Notes under the pieces: model-generated
Databases searched by the model: none
The model's input: the letters and a program-made list of their open reading frames with translations, nothing else
What the model was told of the DNA's origin: nothing
In this document: piece by piece, positions 54,611-64,000 of the stretch
How positions within the stretch are numbered: position 1 is the first letter of the stretch
Layout of the letters: each line of letters opens with the position of its first letter
Source of the DNA: Bettongia penicillata ogilbyi
Taxonomy: Eukaryota > Chordata > Mammalia > Diprotodontia > Potoroidae
Assembly: GCA_023548195.1 (NCBI GenBank)
Contig: JAJHZJ010000418.1
Location: 1,768,417-1,832,416, forward strand
DNA length: 64,000 nt
Reading direction: 5' to 3'
Translations under genes and position numbers: made by a program

Positions 54611-55557
54611 TCCCTCTCCACTGAGGTTCAGTCAGAAGAACTCTGCTATTCCACTTCTTTTAAAACAGTGATAAATCATTTCCCTAAACCGATCCCCTCC
54701 CCAGTGATTTCTCCAGTAGTCTAGATGTAAGCTCATTTCTTCTCCCAAACTCTTTCCCTATCCGAGGCCATCCACAATCAATATCTTTTCACAATCTCCT
54801 CTCCTACTTCTAATAGCCATGTTACTAATACCACAGACTTGCCAATATTCTAGGTTTGTAAACTTGGAATTATATTTCTCTCTCTCCTATAATTCATTTT
54901 TTTAACCCACTTCTCATAGAATCTTCTGTAAACCATAGCATTTCTCTTATTTTACAAGTTGAGGGGACAAATCTAGGCATTAGCTGCATCATAACTAAAC
55001 TCCATTAAGCTGTTTCCTCAGCCCCCTTCAATCAGCAGCTCTTTCCACTGCAGAGACAGGTGTACAAGGTTGCTGACTTCAAAGATTCTGCTTTTCAGTT
55101 GGAGATATAAGACACACCCAAAAAGAGAACAAAAAAAGAAGACAGACCTGAATGCTAATGATGTGGTGAAGAGTGTGAAAAACTGGGTGTTTCTGGGGGA
55201 GTGCCACCAGTGGAAGCTTTGTAGAGGGGGAGATTCCAGCAGGGACTTGAAAAAAAAAGCCTTCATAAGTAGAAACTAGAAAGGTAGAGAGGAGAAAGTA
55301 GGCAGAAATTGAAAAGCTGGCCACTGTTCATTCTTCAGACAGTGGGATTCCTTTGACAGGTTCATTTTAAACAGAGAATTTTATTCAAGCCCTTCTGAAC
55401 CACTTGTTGGTAACCCTATGATGATTTCCCAACATATTTAACATAGAATTCCAACACCTTACTTCAAGATTTGTATCAATTCCCTCGTCTTTACCACACC
55501 CTGTCCTTCAAAAAAAAAAAGTGTTATTTGAAGCTAATAGGTAACAATTGGCTAAAT

Positions 55558-55736
55558 CAGGAGTGGGTAATCTGGGGCCTCAAACCTACAGGTGGGCCCC
55601 TAGGTCCTTGGGTGTAACCTTTTGACTGAGTCCAAGTTTTACAGAACAAATCTTTTTTTATTAAAGGGATTTATTCTGTGAAGTCTGGATTCATTCAAAG
55701 GACCACACTTGAGGGCCTACAGGTTTCCCATTCTAG
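55558..55736. mobile_element. Palindromic hAT MITE with perfect 8-bp TSD
   Basis: The left end 'caggagtgggtaatctgg' and right end 'caggtttcccattctag' are diverged inverted repeats of the same family as 14117-14328. The interior shares 'gactgagtccaag', 'agaacaaatc' and 'ggattcattcaaagg'. The flanks 'ggctaaat' at 55550-55557 and 55737-55744 are identical, a hAT-type target duplication. At 179 bp it is non-coding. Confidence 0.92.
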
Positions 55737-56239
55737 GGCTAAATAAAACTAATGTATTCAGAACAAATTCGTGGCTGGGAGTGACACAGAACACATGAAC
55801 AGACAGCTTAGAAGACCACAGACTAGTCACTTAAACTAACTTCGTTTCTTGCTTAAAAATAGGCCCCAAGACTTAAATTACCACATAACACAGCCCATTA
55901 CTGAATGTCTGCGCAAGTTCATACTCCATAAAATGCAGTATTTGGTCAGAGCAATTTTTACCTAAGACTACTTTTTGAGATGTTTTTTAAAGCTAAATGA
56001 GCTGGAATACTGAAGCAAGTTTAAAAAAAAAGATAAGAAAAAAGGGTGTGTGTGTTTTGTAATCTACAGGAACTAGGATAAGAAATAGTTCTAACAAAGA
56101 GAACAATTATATAAAAGGTGCTCTTGATAAATCTATGTGTAAAAGTGAAAATTCATGTTATGTTAATTATTAAAGTGTGGCTAGTGCATGGGAGCCAGTG
56201 TTCCAAATTGAAACATTGATCGGAACCATGAATAAGCAA

Positions 56240-56437
56240 TTATAGCAGCTGATATTTATATAACACTTTATGCTTTTCAAAGCACTTTATGTGCATTAGC
56301 TCATTTGATCCTCAAAACAACCCTGTGAGATGGGTGGTAGAGATATTAGGACTCTTTATGGATGAAAAAACTCAAGCTTGAGCTGAGGATCACATAGCTA
56401 ATAAATTGCTGAGTCAGGATTTGAACCCAGAGCTGAC
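56240..56437 (+). mobile_element. MIR/THER SINE
   Basis: 'gctgatatttatataacact', 'tagctcatttgatcctcaaa' and 'gtcaggatttgaacccagag' are in order. A purine tract follows directly. Confidence 0.75.
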
Positions 56438-56440
56438 TTA

Positions 56441-56610
56441 AGGGAAGGGTGAGAAAGGGGGAGGAAGGACAGAAGGGGTAAAGGTAGAGAGGATAAAAGG
56501 GAGAGGGGAAGAGAGAACAGGGGAAGGAGGAGAGGAGAAAGGAGGAGAGGGAAAAGGAGAAAGTAAGAGGGAGAGATAGATGAAGACAGAAACCAGGAGA
56601 GAGAGAATTC
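56441..56610 (+). repeat. 170-bp purine (GGA/GAA) tract
   Basis: Nearly all G and A on the + strand, with only scattered T and C. The matching Ser/Pro/Leu-rich frames on the minus strand come from this composition and are not genes. It lies in intron 1, so the STX7 transcript is pyrimidine-rich here. Confidence 0.9.
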
Positions 56611-57934
56611 CATAAAAACAATGCTGCTACCATCTTCAATTAAGAAATATGATCAGTTATGTCCAGTGGCTTTTAGAATAGTAGAATGTAGAAGGACTGG
56701 TAACTATTCTAAACTATTCATAAAAAGGAATGAACATTTATGTAGTTTCTTTGGTTTTATTTAGTTCCCCAAAATATATTTTTTAAAAATTTAAAACTTT
56801 TCCACTTTTTCTTTGTGGAAAGTTTAGATGGATATGGGAGACAGAAGAGCAAGTTAGAGACCCTTAAGACAGACCATATTAAACAGGAGGGGAGATTAAA
56901 AAAAACAAAAGCAGTTTTTTTCTTTCAAATATCTAGGCCACAATATCCCGTAAAGTGGATGAAACTTCAGTCAGTAAGGACATTCAAGAACTCTAAGCTC
57001 TTGGGATCTATTTTTCTTAGCTTAAAAAAAAAATTAAATTACCCACTTTTATATTCAATAGCACAACGAGTAAAGCCCCACCCCATCCCCAAATGTCTTT
57101 CCTGAGGGAATTACATGTTTGGCAGAATTCCAAAGTAACAAAGTATCAGATAAAGTCTGTTACTTGGTTGAGGATAAAGTTACCAAATTAGTTGACAAAA
57201 GAAACAGAGCTGATTTAATCAACTGAGGCTTTAGTAATATGTTGTATCAAAGTCTGGGAACAAGTTTCCTCTCAGACAGTTTAACTAGGTCATATTTTTA
57301 TTTGGCTAGAGGTCAATGTCATGGGTGACTACTTCGTAGCAACAGGATGAGACCTTGGCACTTTCATGAGGATCTACTGCACTAAGCTGATGTTCAGAAT
57401 TCAAATCACAGAATGGAACAAAAAACAAGCAGGTGTCATTTGCTTCTCCTCCACCATCAGTTTCACCTCATTTCCTCCTTTACTGTCACTGCTAATGCAA
57501 TGAATGAGGACTATCCATAGAGCTAAGTTATTGGATATTATCTATCCCTAGCTACTGTTCTTTGAAGTGTTCTCTTTGTCTTTAGAATGTAGGCAAAGAT
57601 CTGATCATCTCAAAATAAAAGAGTGATAAATAAGAAATGAGGAACAAAAGTTTTGCACAGAAGCTGCACCTGCTCGAAGAAAAATAATTAAATGATGATA
57701 AAAATCTAAAAGATCATAAATTTCTGGGAACTTGAATATCAGAAAATCAAAGAACTGGAGCAATTTCAGAGCAGAAAAATATAAATGACAAGAAATGATT
57801 AAATATATTATATAAAGGGATTAAAAAAACAGTTACTTTTAGAGTAGCCTAAACAAAGAAAACTGTGATTAGGACATAAAAGCCAGTATAAAATTATGAT
57901 GAAATGCATAGTACACCATGACTGGCAGCGGAAG

Positions 57935-58320
57935 TTCAATTCAAAAAGCATTTATTATGTACTTATGTACTTAAGAGAAGGAAATACAAAGACAGGAAAA
58001 AAATCCCTATTCTCTTGGCCCTCCTAAACCTTAGGCTCATTAATTTCAGAAAGAAAACTTTTAGACTTACAAATTTCTTGCTATTTTTCTGAGATAACTT
58101 TTGGAAACGTTTTATTTAGAAACTGGATCTCTTCTTATGACAAATTTATCAGTTTAGGAAACAAAATTACCTGCCCCAGATCTACATTAGGGACCTTGGA
58201 AGTCCTCTGATTTCACCTCTTCATTTTAGAGATGAACAAATCAAGGCCTTGGAGAGATTAACCTGGCATTAAAAACTGAAGTCTTAAATGTAGGTCCTCT
58301 AACTCCAAATCCAGTATTTT
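57935..58320 (+). repeat. 'Family R' head and CR1/MIR-like remnant
   Basis: 57935-58030 has 'aaaaagcatttattatgtac' and 'aaatccctattctcttggcc'. 58190-58320 has 'cttcattttagagatgaaca' and 'ccttggagagattaacctgg'. Confidence 0.4.
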
Positions 58321-59206
58321 TTCCAAATAAACTTAAGGATATAAAGATGACAAAGAAAGGACTAAAAAGGTGACAGAGGTTTCATGTTCCAAATAACCAT
58401 CTATGTTCTTTTAAGCCATTTCTAAAGAACATTTTAAAGATAAATTAAAACTAGATTTTTCAAACAAAAGCTATTGTCCTAAAAATACCCCTCAATTATG
58501 AGACGTACATAGTTTTTAAGTTTGAGTAAAAGTATATTTATGGTGAAAATTTGCATGGGCACTTCAGTTCAAACACATTTATTGTTTACTAGGGGAAGTG
58601 CCACCATCAGTGTCTTCTTCAGGGGCACTACCATGACATGAAAAGGATCCTAAGTTCTTAAAGGCCATGCCAGTATAACATCTTTTTGGAATGGGCTTGG
58701 GCACAGACTATATGTCTACTGGAGGAGAAAAAGCCTATTTAGGATCTTCAGGGTTGTCACTGGCATTACTGGAGGCAAAATGGTGAATTATTTGACTGTA
58801 GAAACTCAAGAAGGTTAACTAAGGCATAAAAGACTTGTGACCAGCGACAGTGGAGAGAATTCTCATACCAGTAAAACTATTGATCTTCTAGGCACTGAAG
58901 CATCACAGGCAGTGCACTAAGCTAGGTGCTTAGTTACAAACATAAACAAATTGTACTTAAAGGAGCTTAAACAATGACAACAAATCAATCTCACTGATTT
59001 CTTAGATTCTAGTACTCTGGGACCTGTGTGTTTTTTTGTTGTTTTTTAGTATGCCAGCACTTGATACTGGGCCTGTCACACAGTTAACACAAAATGAATG
59101 TTTGTTGGTTTACTGGAAAGCCAGTCATCATGAAGGTAGAATTTATGTGCCCTCTCCCCTTGGGGCCACTGAATTCGTAACAATTATAGAAGGATGGCTA
59201 CCAAAG

Positions 59207-59592
59207 CTAGGTATTGAAGTGGATAGAATCCTGGGCTTGGAAACAGAAAGACTCACCTTGAGTTCAAATATAGCCTCTAAGTATACATAAGAGATCTGCA
59301 GTTTCATGTGCAATCATCATTTTTTAAAAATCACACCATGTTATGGAAATGTTTATTTTATTCCATAAATTAAGAATAAGTAAATTTTTAAAAAAATTAA
59401 AATTAAACCCAGCCTCAGACACTTATGAGTTGTGTGACCCCAGGCAAGTCACTTAACCCTGTCTGCCTCAATTCCTCATCTGCAAAATAAGCTGGAGAAG
59501 CAAAAGGCAAACCACTCCAGTATCTCTGCCAAGAAAAGCCCAGAATAGGGTCATAAAGAGTCAGACACATCTGAAATGACTCAATGACAACA
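59207..59592 (+). mobile_element. tRNA-derived SINE interrupted by a 123-bp insertion
   Basis: The left part (59207-59282) has 'aagctaggtattgaagtgga' and 'gagttcaaatatagcctct'. The right part (59406-59592) resumes 'acccagcctcagacacttat', 'aggcaagtcacttaaccctg' and 'tccagtatctctgccaagaa'. Between them, 59283-59405 carries 'atgttatggaaatgtttatt' and an A-rich end, like a retroposed LINE or SINE 3' tail. Confidence 0.8.
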
Positions 59593-59871
59593 TAGAAGAA
59601 CCAGAATTTAAGAATACCTTCAAGGACCAAACTCTCTCATTTGATGAATTTGGTTCTGATAGTTAGAACAACATGGTTTACTTCTTCTGTTATTTGAAAA
59701 AGCTTTAGAATGCTATTATCAGAACACTGATAATAAAGACAGACAGAAAGGCATGAAGTATAATGTAGAAATACTAAAGTCTTATCAAATTTCAAGTGCC
59801 TTTCAAAAAAAGCATCAATTGCATCTGGTCCAGAGGGACCTAAACACTAGAAGGTATTTATTATGGTTGTT

Positions 59872-60085
59872 ACTGTGGTGGTATGGTGTAGTGGTTAGAC
59901 CTGGGTTCAAGTCTCACCTCTGATGTACACACCCTGAATGATTCATTTAATCTATCACTGTTCTAGGCAACTCTCTAAAACTACAAATTTCAGGGAACTT
60001 GCTGATATGCATTGGTAGAAGCAGTTTCCACAAATGGGAGTTCTCTATGTCAATGAAATGGCAGGTTCAATATCTATCCCTTATT
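59872..60085 (+). mobile_element. tRNA-derived SINE of another subfamily
   Basis: Pol III boxes are visible: A-box-like 'tggtgtagtgg' and B-box-like 'gggttcaagtctc'. The body ends in 'gatatgcattggtagaagca', 'gtttccacaaatgggagttc' and 'tcaatgaaatggcaggttc', a tail type different from the other SINEs in the window. Confidence 0.7.
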
Positions 60086-61936
60086 GTTATTATTCTGTAA
60101 CACAACATGTAGTCGGCAAACTTGTTCCCCAGTATGTAAAGCATCATAGACTATTTGGAGATTCTCTTTCTAGAACTTTTTTTTTTTTTTAAAAACATTT
60201 ACTTCACTTCAGAGCTCTTCTAGCCCATCCACAATCTCTTCAATCTCAGCTTACATTACCATAAAGATTTTTCATGTTCACCACAACTTTCACCCCAACA
60301 AGCACCCAAATTTGGGATCAATGAAAATTCCATATTTAAGTTCGTTCGTACTTTATTCACATCTGTATTACTTGTGTGCACCAATATTTGGAACTTAGCG
60401 AAAACTAACGTCTAGAATTTATAGGATTTGTGTCATGAGGAGAAGTAAAAGTACACTGACCAGAGGGGAGAAAAAAACAAAGATGGGACAGGGTGTTAGT
60501 GAGTTAATATGGCCTCTTATTAACTGATGTGGAAACTAAGAATCCAGAACACAATCCTGCAGTCACAAGTTTGAAGCAACCTGCTACTGCTGCTCATTCC
60601 ATATTACAAGACATAAGTCAGGACCATTATCAATCTTTGTACAGGTGTGGCATGGGCTAGTCCAGAAGGGTTGCCTGCTAAGCTATCAGGACTTTACCAA
60701 ACTGAGAAGTATTTCACAAAACTGGAAAAAAAAAATGATTTTAGTCCACAGGTAGGCAGGAAATTGTTCTGAACAAGCATAGCTGGAATATATTGGAGGC
60801 AGGGCAAACAACGTCAATCTCAATACATTTAAGACAGTATATTTCAATTTAAAATAACTTTAAAGGTTAAAAAAATGTGATCTAACCCGGGCAATGGATT
60901 TTTTTATTTACAAGACATGTAAGAAAAAAAGTGACCAGGAAAAACATGGACTCTGCTTTGTTTTCAAAAACTCATAATAATCAACTTTTAAAAGGAACTG
61001 AAAATTAAACATTTTAAGCAGTCAACAAAAGAACTTAACCGAATGTGTGACTTCCTGACAATATAAATTATGGTTCATTTATTTCAGTACAGTATTCTCT
61101 TTTTTTCAGTTCCTGAATGTTCAGAAAGGATACTTTGAGACTTGTTTATTAAACACGAGTTGAAAAGAGGAAGAGGTCAACTGCATTCCTCAGGGGCACA
61201 ATTATGAATTTCTCATCAGTTAACTCCGCCAGGGTTTGTGGCAATGTTTCCCAGCAGAACTTTTAATCATGGGACGGTACACCACGAGCTGCTTCCCTAT
61301 CTCCTGACTTCACGTGTGCAGTTGTCTTTGTGCATGGTGCTTATGCCCGGATGAGCGAAGAAAGAAAAGACTTGGGAGGGCTCAGGCAGAGGGATACACT
61401 AAGTCACATTCCCCTGGTGCCCGCATGGGCACTGGCTGTACTCTCCAGTGCCCTCTCAGCAACAGGTTCAGGTGGCAGCGCTTTGGGGATACGGAGGCAA
61501 CCTGGGAACACAACTGGGGTGACGCCGGCTCACCCAGAGAGGCAGAGGCCAGTCGGCCGTCCCGGGGCCAGCTGGGCTCGCCCGGAATGCGGAACTAGCG
61601 CCCCCCATCCCCCATCCCCCCGGCCTTCTGTCAGGTCAGGAGAAAACGCCCCCCGGCCCCAAGACGGCTAGAACCTGCTCAGGCCTCCTGCGCCCCAGCC
61701 CCGCCAAGGGGAGGGGAGGCGGGGAGACGTAGCGCGCGGTCCGTAGCTGCGGCTCCCGAGGCACAGGCCGCCCTTTCAGGAGCTGCGGCAAAAGCCAGGG
61801 CGGCGGCCAACGGACACCGCGTTACACACAGCGGGAGGAAGGCTGCAGGGACCCCGCGGGCAGCGGGCAGGCCGCGAAGGCACGGGCGCCGCTCCGCGGG
61901 CGCCAGGCGGCCGAGGGACCCCAGATGTCCTCTTAC

Positions 61937-62060
61937 CAAGACCTCCGCCTTCTCCTCCTCCGCCACCGACGGCCACCCTGAGCGTCCCGGAAGGCACCCG
62001 GCTGAATTTCTCAGCTGATGGGCGGTGGTTCGCGGCAGCCACCTCCCTGGTGCGCTCGCC
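61937..62060 (-). other. STX7: STX7 exon 1, non-coding (inferred; start approximate)
   Basis: A strong donor CTTG|gtaaga on the minus strand (exon end at 61937) inside the CpG island follows a GGA/GGC-rich leader typical of first exons. Joined to exon 2 it adds no ATG. The transcription start is not visible and is guessed from the CCAAT box. Confidence 0.6.
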
Positions 62061-62103
62061 CCGCCGCAGAGCCCAGGAAGAGAGGCGGGCCCCGGCCTCT
62101 CTC

Positions 62104-62108
62104 ATTGG
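62104..62108 (-). promoter_or_regulatory. STX7: CCAAT box of the STX7 promoter
   Basis: Minus-strand 'ggggCCAATgaga' within the CpG island, 50-150 bp upstream of the inferred exon 1. This is a typical NF-Y site position. It also overlaps the only ATG of the long open frame upstream, which argues that this ATG is not transcribed. Confidence 0.55.
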
Positions 62109-62558
62109 CCCCGAGCGCTGAGTGACACGCGCCCTTGCCTTCCCGCCCCTCCCTTTTTGTCTGCTGAAGCATCGAGTTCAGCGACCAGACGTGGGTTAGC
62201 CCTTTAGGAGGTGTGTACTGTAAGGTAGTCGCCCAAGGAACCCGCTTACCTGTCTGTCTCCTTTACCAGGAAGACAGCCGCCGCCGCCCTCGGCGGATAC
62301 CAGAGATCCTGACCTGTTTGTGTGAAGCCTTGACACGATTACATTGCATTTCATTGCTAAAAAAAACCCCTTTTCCACGGACCCCTTGGTAGTTACGGCA
62401 ATACATATCCAGAACTTCCATTCACAAACTCACCATTAGGTAGGAAAGCACACTGAGTGGAGTCAGGGGGTGGAGTCAGAGCCCGCCCTTTCTGCTCATT
62501 TTTCTCCGCCTATAAATGGCAAGAGAGCGACTATTATTGCTTTTGACTTTGTGCTGAC

Positions 62559-62626
62559 GGAGACAAAGATGTCACAGTTTTAGCTTGAAAATGGAGACAA
62601 AGATGTCACAGTTTGGGCTTGAAAAT
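62559..62626. repeat. 34-bp tandem duplication, two copies
   Basis: Copies at 62559-62592 and 62593-62626 both begin 'ggagacaaagatgtcacagt' and end 'gcttgaaaat', with two differences. It lies about 45 bp past a + strand TATAAAT. Confidence 0.95.
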
Positions 62627-62674
62627 GTAAAAGCACAGAAGAAAAGTAATATCCAGAGTGTGATGGCAGTCAGA

Positions 62675-62835
62675 TAGTCAATAAAGCATTTGTTGTGCTA
62701 AATGCTTTGGACACAAAATAGGGGACCCCCCCAAAAAAGTTCCTGATCTCTAAAAGCTCAGTCTAAGATAACGGGAAGGGGGGAAGACAACGTGTAAATA
62801 AGCAGATAAAATAGGTAAATATGAGATATATAAGT
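62675..62835 (+). repeat. 'Family R' head
   Basis: 'caataaagcatttgttgtgc', 'taaatgctttggacacaaaa' and 'gaagacaacgtgtaaataag' match the heads at 21480 and 41068. Confidence 0.55.
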
Positions 62836-62942
62836 AAACAGACTGTATCTCTTTCTATATAGTATATATACAGACTATCTGTATACATCTTATATTTACC
62901 TAGATTACATATATGGATAGAAATGTGTATTTACATACATTA

Positions 62943-63525
62943 CTGATACCCCACTTCCAACATCATATTTTCACGAGCCTCAAAACACTATCCCTGACAA
63001 TTCTTTCTCCCAGCCTAGCAATAACTCATCAGGGGGCCCCAGTAACACAAACTGTTTCTCCCTTACAAGAACAATCTGACCTTTGTAGAATTTCCCTTGT
63101 AAAAACAAGACTCTCTTGTACCAGCAGAATTATCATGTGTTGTTTCCCAAAGTTATAGTATACAATCCAGAAGTCAAGCTATAGATATCAACTCTCAAAG
63201 CTATCTTGCTACAGACAGACCAAAAATACACAGCTGAGAAACCCCTTCCTTCCCAATTTCGTAGTGAATGAGGCCTGTGACTAAGGTTATATGTTATTAC
63301 CTAATTAACATATCTACCAGATAATCCACTACTTTTCCTATAAAAGTTTAGCATCATTCCTGGTAAGCTGCAAGTTTCTTAAAGAGCAGTGTCAGTCATA
63401 TTTTCATTACAATAGACTTTTGCCATCTTGATTTAAAGATTACCTTAGTCTCTGAATTCATTCCAGACAACCCTCTTCTGTACTTCAGTTCTTAAAAGGT
63501 CCCTGAGCCTCTCAAACCACATCAT
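62943..63525 (+). mobile_element. Candidate solo LTR (endogenous retrovirus-like), tentative
   Basis: A block with 'cctataaaagtttagc' (TATA-like), then 'cattacaatagacttttgcc' and 'atcttgatttaaagatta', resembles the U3-R-U5 order of an LTR. It separates two 'family R' pieces. I could not fix its ends or a target duplication, and no viral gene is present. Confidence 0.4.
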
Positions 63526-63604
63526 TAAAACACATATATTTACAGATAAGTCTATTTATAGTATCATATTTCCATATATTACACATGTATATATATTTAC
63601 ACAT

Positions 63605-63850
63605 ATATAATCTAGAAGGGTACTCTGTGTTATCATTTGGGAGTAATAGGCAAAGACATCCTGTAGAAAGCAGAATTTAAACTGAGTCTTGGGGATTCAT
63701 TTTTGAGGTAAAGATAGAAGTGAGAGGACAGAGCATTCCAGGCATGGGGGAGAACCAGTGCAAAGGTATGGAGATGAAAAACAGAATATGCTACTTGAGG
63801 GTATGTAGTAGTATTGGTAATTTAAGGTTAATAGTAGGTGGAGGGAAGAG
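63605..63850 (+). repeat. 'Family R' interior
   Basis: 'aaactgagtcttggggattc', 'cagagcattccaggcatggg' and 'ccagtgcaaaggtatggaga' match the 21840-21960 part of the copy at 21480-22480. Confidence 0.6.
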
Positions 63851-64000
63851 TTGAAGATCTTCACTGACTGCCCATTGATGGACCTCAATACCTTTTGTTA
63901 ATTTCTACTGAGGCACTGGTTCAGAGGGTCCTGCCCTCTACCTCTGAAAAATGCATAAATAGTCTGAGATGAAGTTTTGTTTTGGGGCTTAGTTTTTGGA

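Larger units (their letters stand above)
52117..61936 (-). other. STX7: STX7 intron 1 (9.8 kb)
   Basis: The donor after exon 1 is CTTG|gtaaga and the acceptor before exon 2 is 'attctag'. It contains SINEs (54347-54610, the split copy at 59207-59592, 59872-60085), a hAT MITE (55558-55736), a MIR with a purine tract (56240-56610) and old-repeat pieces near 57.9-58.3 kb. The other stretches (52120-54340, 54620-55550, 56620-57930, 58330-59200 and 60090-61380) hold nothing I can identify. Confidence 0.7.
61390..62330. promoter_or_regulatory. STX7: CpG island at the STX7 promoter
   Basis: A sharp change to GC-rich, CpG-dense sequence ('gtagcgcgcggtccgtagct', 'ggcgccgctccgcgggcgcc') in an otherwise AT-rich window. 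It overlaps the inferred exon 1. GC boxes such as 'gaggcggg' and 'gggcgg' are present. Long open frames in it follow from composition. CpG-island promoters of this kind usually drive broad expression, which fits syntaxin-7. Confidence 0.9.
62340..64000. other. 5' flank of STX7: no gene seen
   Basis: Beyond the CpG island lie two GTGGAGTCAG motifs 13 bp apart (62457 and 62470), a TATAAAT on the + strand (62511), a 34-bp tandem duplication, 'family R' pieces (62675-62835 and 63605-63850) and a possible LTR (62943-63525). TAAR genes are expected further out, but none is visible here. Confidence 0.6.

Noticed and set aside
56346..56639. Ser/Phe/Leu/Pro-rich open frames
   Set aside because: They are direct translations of the purine tract and a MIR, in two frames at once.
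61314..62105. Several 80-113 codon open frames on both strands
   Set aside because: They overlap each other in a CpG island, where GC-rich sequence gives few stops. The minus-strand one runs through the exon 1 donor, and its ATG overlaps the CCAAT box.
62511..62517. Definite + strand gene starting at the TATAAAT
   Set aside because: No open reading frame, splice pattern or conserved product follows it. It is kept only as a finding.

Overview
The window is vertebrate nuclear DNA, AT-rich and full of retroposons. It is almost certainly from a marsupial: it is crowded with the tRNA-derived SINE whose body reads 'cctcagacacttactagctg' then 'gtgaccttgggcaagtcact', the WALLSI/Mar1-type element of marsupials, beside older MIR/THER, L2, CR1/L3, L1 and hAT remnants. 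The species cannot be decided from the sequence.

One gene is supported: STX7 (syntaxin-7), a Qa-SNARE of endosomes and lysosomes, on the minus strand and spanning nearly the whole window. A CpG island at about 61.4-62.3 kb holds the promoter and a non-coding first exon. The ATG is in exon 2 (52 kb), and coding exons follow at 27.5, 18.8, 17.5, 15.9, 15.2, 11.5, 9.7 and 5.9 kb. The 3' UTR probably ends near 4.69 kb. All visible splice junctions are GT/AG and all phases agree except for one lesion: coding exon 3 (transcript exon 4) lacks two bases of an expected C run, which gives an in-frame TGA after about 80 codons. Without it the protein would be 263 aa, close to the 261 aa of human STX7.

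Layout: 1-4.68 kb, 3' flank with old repeats; 4.69-5.90 kb, probable 3' UTR; 5.9-52.1 kb, coding exons and introns, with intron 2 (24.4 kb) the main repeat reservoir (L2, MIR, SINEs, an L1 3' fragment, a 7SL RNA pseudogene, a Tc1/mariner-like MITE); 52.1-61.9 kb, intron 1 (SINEs, a hAT MITE with a perfect 8-bp target duplication); 61.4-62.3 kb, CpG island; 62.3-64 kb, 5' flank with a short tandem duplication, an old repeat and a possible solo LTR. Human STX7 lies between MOXD1 (3' side) and the TAAR cluster (5' side); no exon of either is visible here.

No new multi-gene system is present. The items most worth following up are the STX7 frameshift, the overlapping upstream ORF at the STX7 start codon, the retroposed 7SL pseudogene with its 14-bp target duplication, and two families of short inverted-repeat DNA transposons with intact target-site duplications. 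Family names for old repeats are by eye and were not checked against a library.
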